DNA of 64,000 nt from assembly GCF_000017405.1 (NCBI RefSeq), contig NC_009668.1, positions 62,001 to 126,000 of the forward strand, read 5' to 3'. Source of the stretch: Brucella anthropi ATCC 49188. GTDB lineage: Bacteria > Pseudomonadota > Alphaproteobacteria > Rhizobiales > Rhizobiaceae. A program made the position numbers and the translations under genes. How positions within the stretch are numbered: position 1 is the first letter of the stretch; each line of letters begins with the position of its first letter. Shown here piece by piece: positions 63,509-64,000 of this stretch. The notes under the pieces are model-generated. The model was not told where the DNA came from, did no database searches, and saw nothing but the letters and a program-made list of their open reading frames with translations.

Positions 63509-64000
63509 ATGTCCAATCCATATAGAGAAATTTTCAGCGCCCCAGGCGCTATCGGCTTTTCGGCGGCGGCCTTTTTCGCCCGTCTTCCCATCGCGATGGC
63601 CCCTGTCGGCATCGTGGCCATGCTTGCGCAGACGCACGGCGAATATTGGCTGGCGGGCGCGGTGTCTGCCACTTTCGCGCTCACGAATGCATTCATAGCG
63701 CCGCAGATTTCACGCCTTGTCGACCGTTACGGACAAAGCCGCATCGTCATGCCTGCCACGGTCGTTTCGGTGATAGCCTTCGCCTTTCTGCTCGTAGCGA
63801 CAAATCAGGGCTGGGCAAACTGGACATTGTTCGTCTCGGCATTTTTTGCCGGTGCCATGCCCAGCATCCCGGCCATGGTAAGGGCAAGATGGACGGAAAT
63901 TTTCCGCAATCGCCCCGAACTGAACACCGCTTTCGCATTCGAGTCGGCGGCGGATGAGTTGGTCTATATTTCAGGCGCTTCCCTTTCCGTGGCGCTGGCG
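63509..64000 (+). CDS. MFS transporter (5' part; continues beyond window)
   Basis: The first 164 codons of a major facilitator transporter. Several hydrophobic helices are seen, and the loop after helix two, ISRLVDRYGQSRIVMPAT, is the family motif A region. Further helices follow (VSVIAFAFLLVATN and others). AAGGACCCACTCCG precedes the ATG. It is divergent from the TetR gene and under its three palindromes, so a drug or metabolite exporter is likely; the substrate is unknown. Confidence 0.85.
   Translation, partial: MSNPYREIFSAPGAIGFSAAAFFARLPIAMAPVGIVAMLAQTHGEYWLAGAVSATFALTNAFIAPQISRLVDRYGQSRIVMPATVVSVIAFAFLLVATNQGWANWTLFVSAFFAGAMPSIPAMVRARWTEIFRNRPELNTAFAFESAADELVYISGASLSVALA

Overview
The window looks like chromosomal DNA of an alphaproteobacterium of the Brucella/Ochrobactrum group (Brucellaceae). 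The reasons are a bioBFDAZ operon preceded by BioR boxes of the alphaproteobacterial type, coding GC that is moderately high with AT-rich promoter islands, a FabH-like BioZ, large PATR-repeat autotransporters, and a density of ABC importers typical of the second chromosome of these bacteria. The genus-level call is an inference from gene content. No rRNA, tRNA or CRISPR array was seen.

Layout. (1) 1-8.8 kb: an amino-acid ABC importer (binding protein plus a fused permease-ATPase cut by the window edge), an RpiR-type regulator, and a Pot-type importer whose binding protein is divergent from its ATPase and permeases. The Pot genes end in a DmpA-type self-processing aminopeptidase. (2) 9-12.5 kb: a ribose-type importer (Tat-exported binding protein, double ATPase, permease). 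(3) 12.5-21 kb: an AT-rich, palindrome-rich leader and a 2578-residue type Va autotransporter. (4) 21-28.2 kb: a LacI regulator divergent from a ribitol operon (binding protein, single-domain ATPase, permease, ribitol 2-dehydrogenase, D-ribulokinase). (5) 28.2-31.1 kb: a second autotransporter, paralogous to the first in its barrel. (6) 31.4-37.8 kb: an FAD amine oxidase-like gene, then the biotin operon bioB-F-D-A-Z. (7) 38-46.4 kb: a ferric-siderophore importer, a TonB-dependent receptor gene split by an IS630-family element, and an AraC regulator. (8) 46.5-50.7 kb: an Fbp-type importer with a cupin gene. (9) 50.9-51.4 kb: a lipocalin. (10) 51.4-62.8 kb: a long operon for a pentose, most likely 2-deoxy-D-ribose, with binding protein, ATPase, two permeases, a DUF4432 mutarotase-like protein, a PfkB kinase, DeoC and an ALDH16-type dehydrogenase, divergent from a DeoR orthologue. 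(11) 62.8-64 kb: a TetR regulator divergent from an MFS transporter that runs off the right edge, with three matching operators between them.

How the genes fit together. The deoxyribose-type operon gives a whole route by gene content: import, anomer handling, phosphorylation, aldol cleavage to acetaldehyde and glyceraldehyde 3-phosphate, and aldehyde oxidation. The ribitol operon likewise gives import, oxidation to D-ribulose and phosphorylation. The biotin operon makes its own pimeloyl precursor through BioZ. The siderophore system appears disabled at the outer membrane, because the receptor gene is interrupted while the inner-membrane transporter is intact.

Starts were chosen by ribosome binding site and family alignment from memory, so several differ from the longest possible frame. 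Substrates of ABC importers are inferred from neighbours only.
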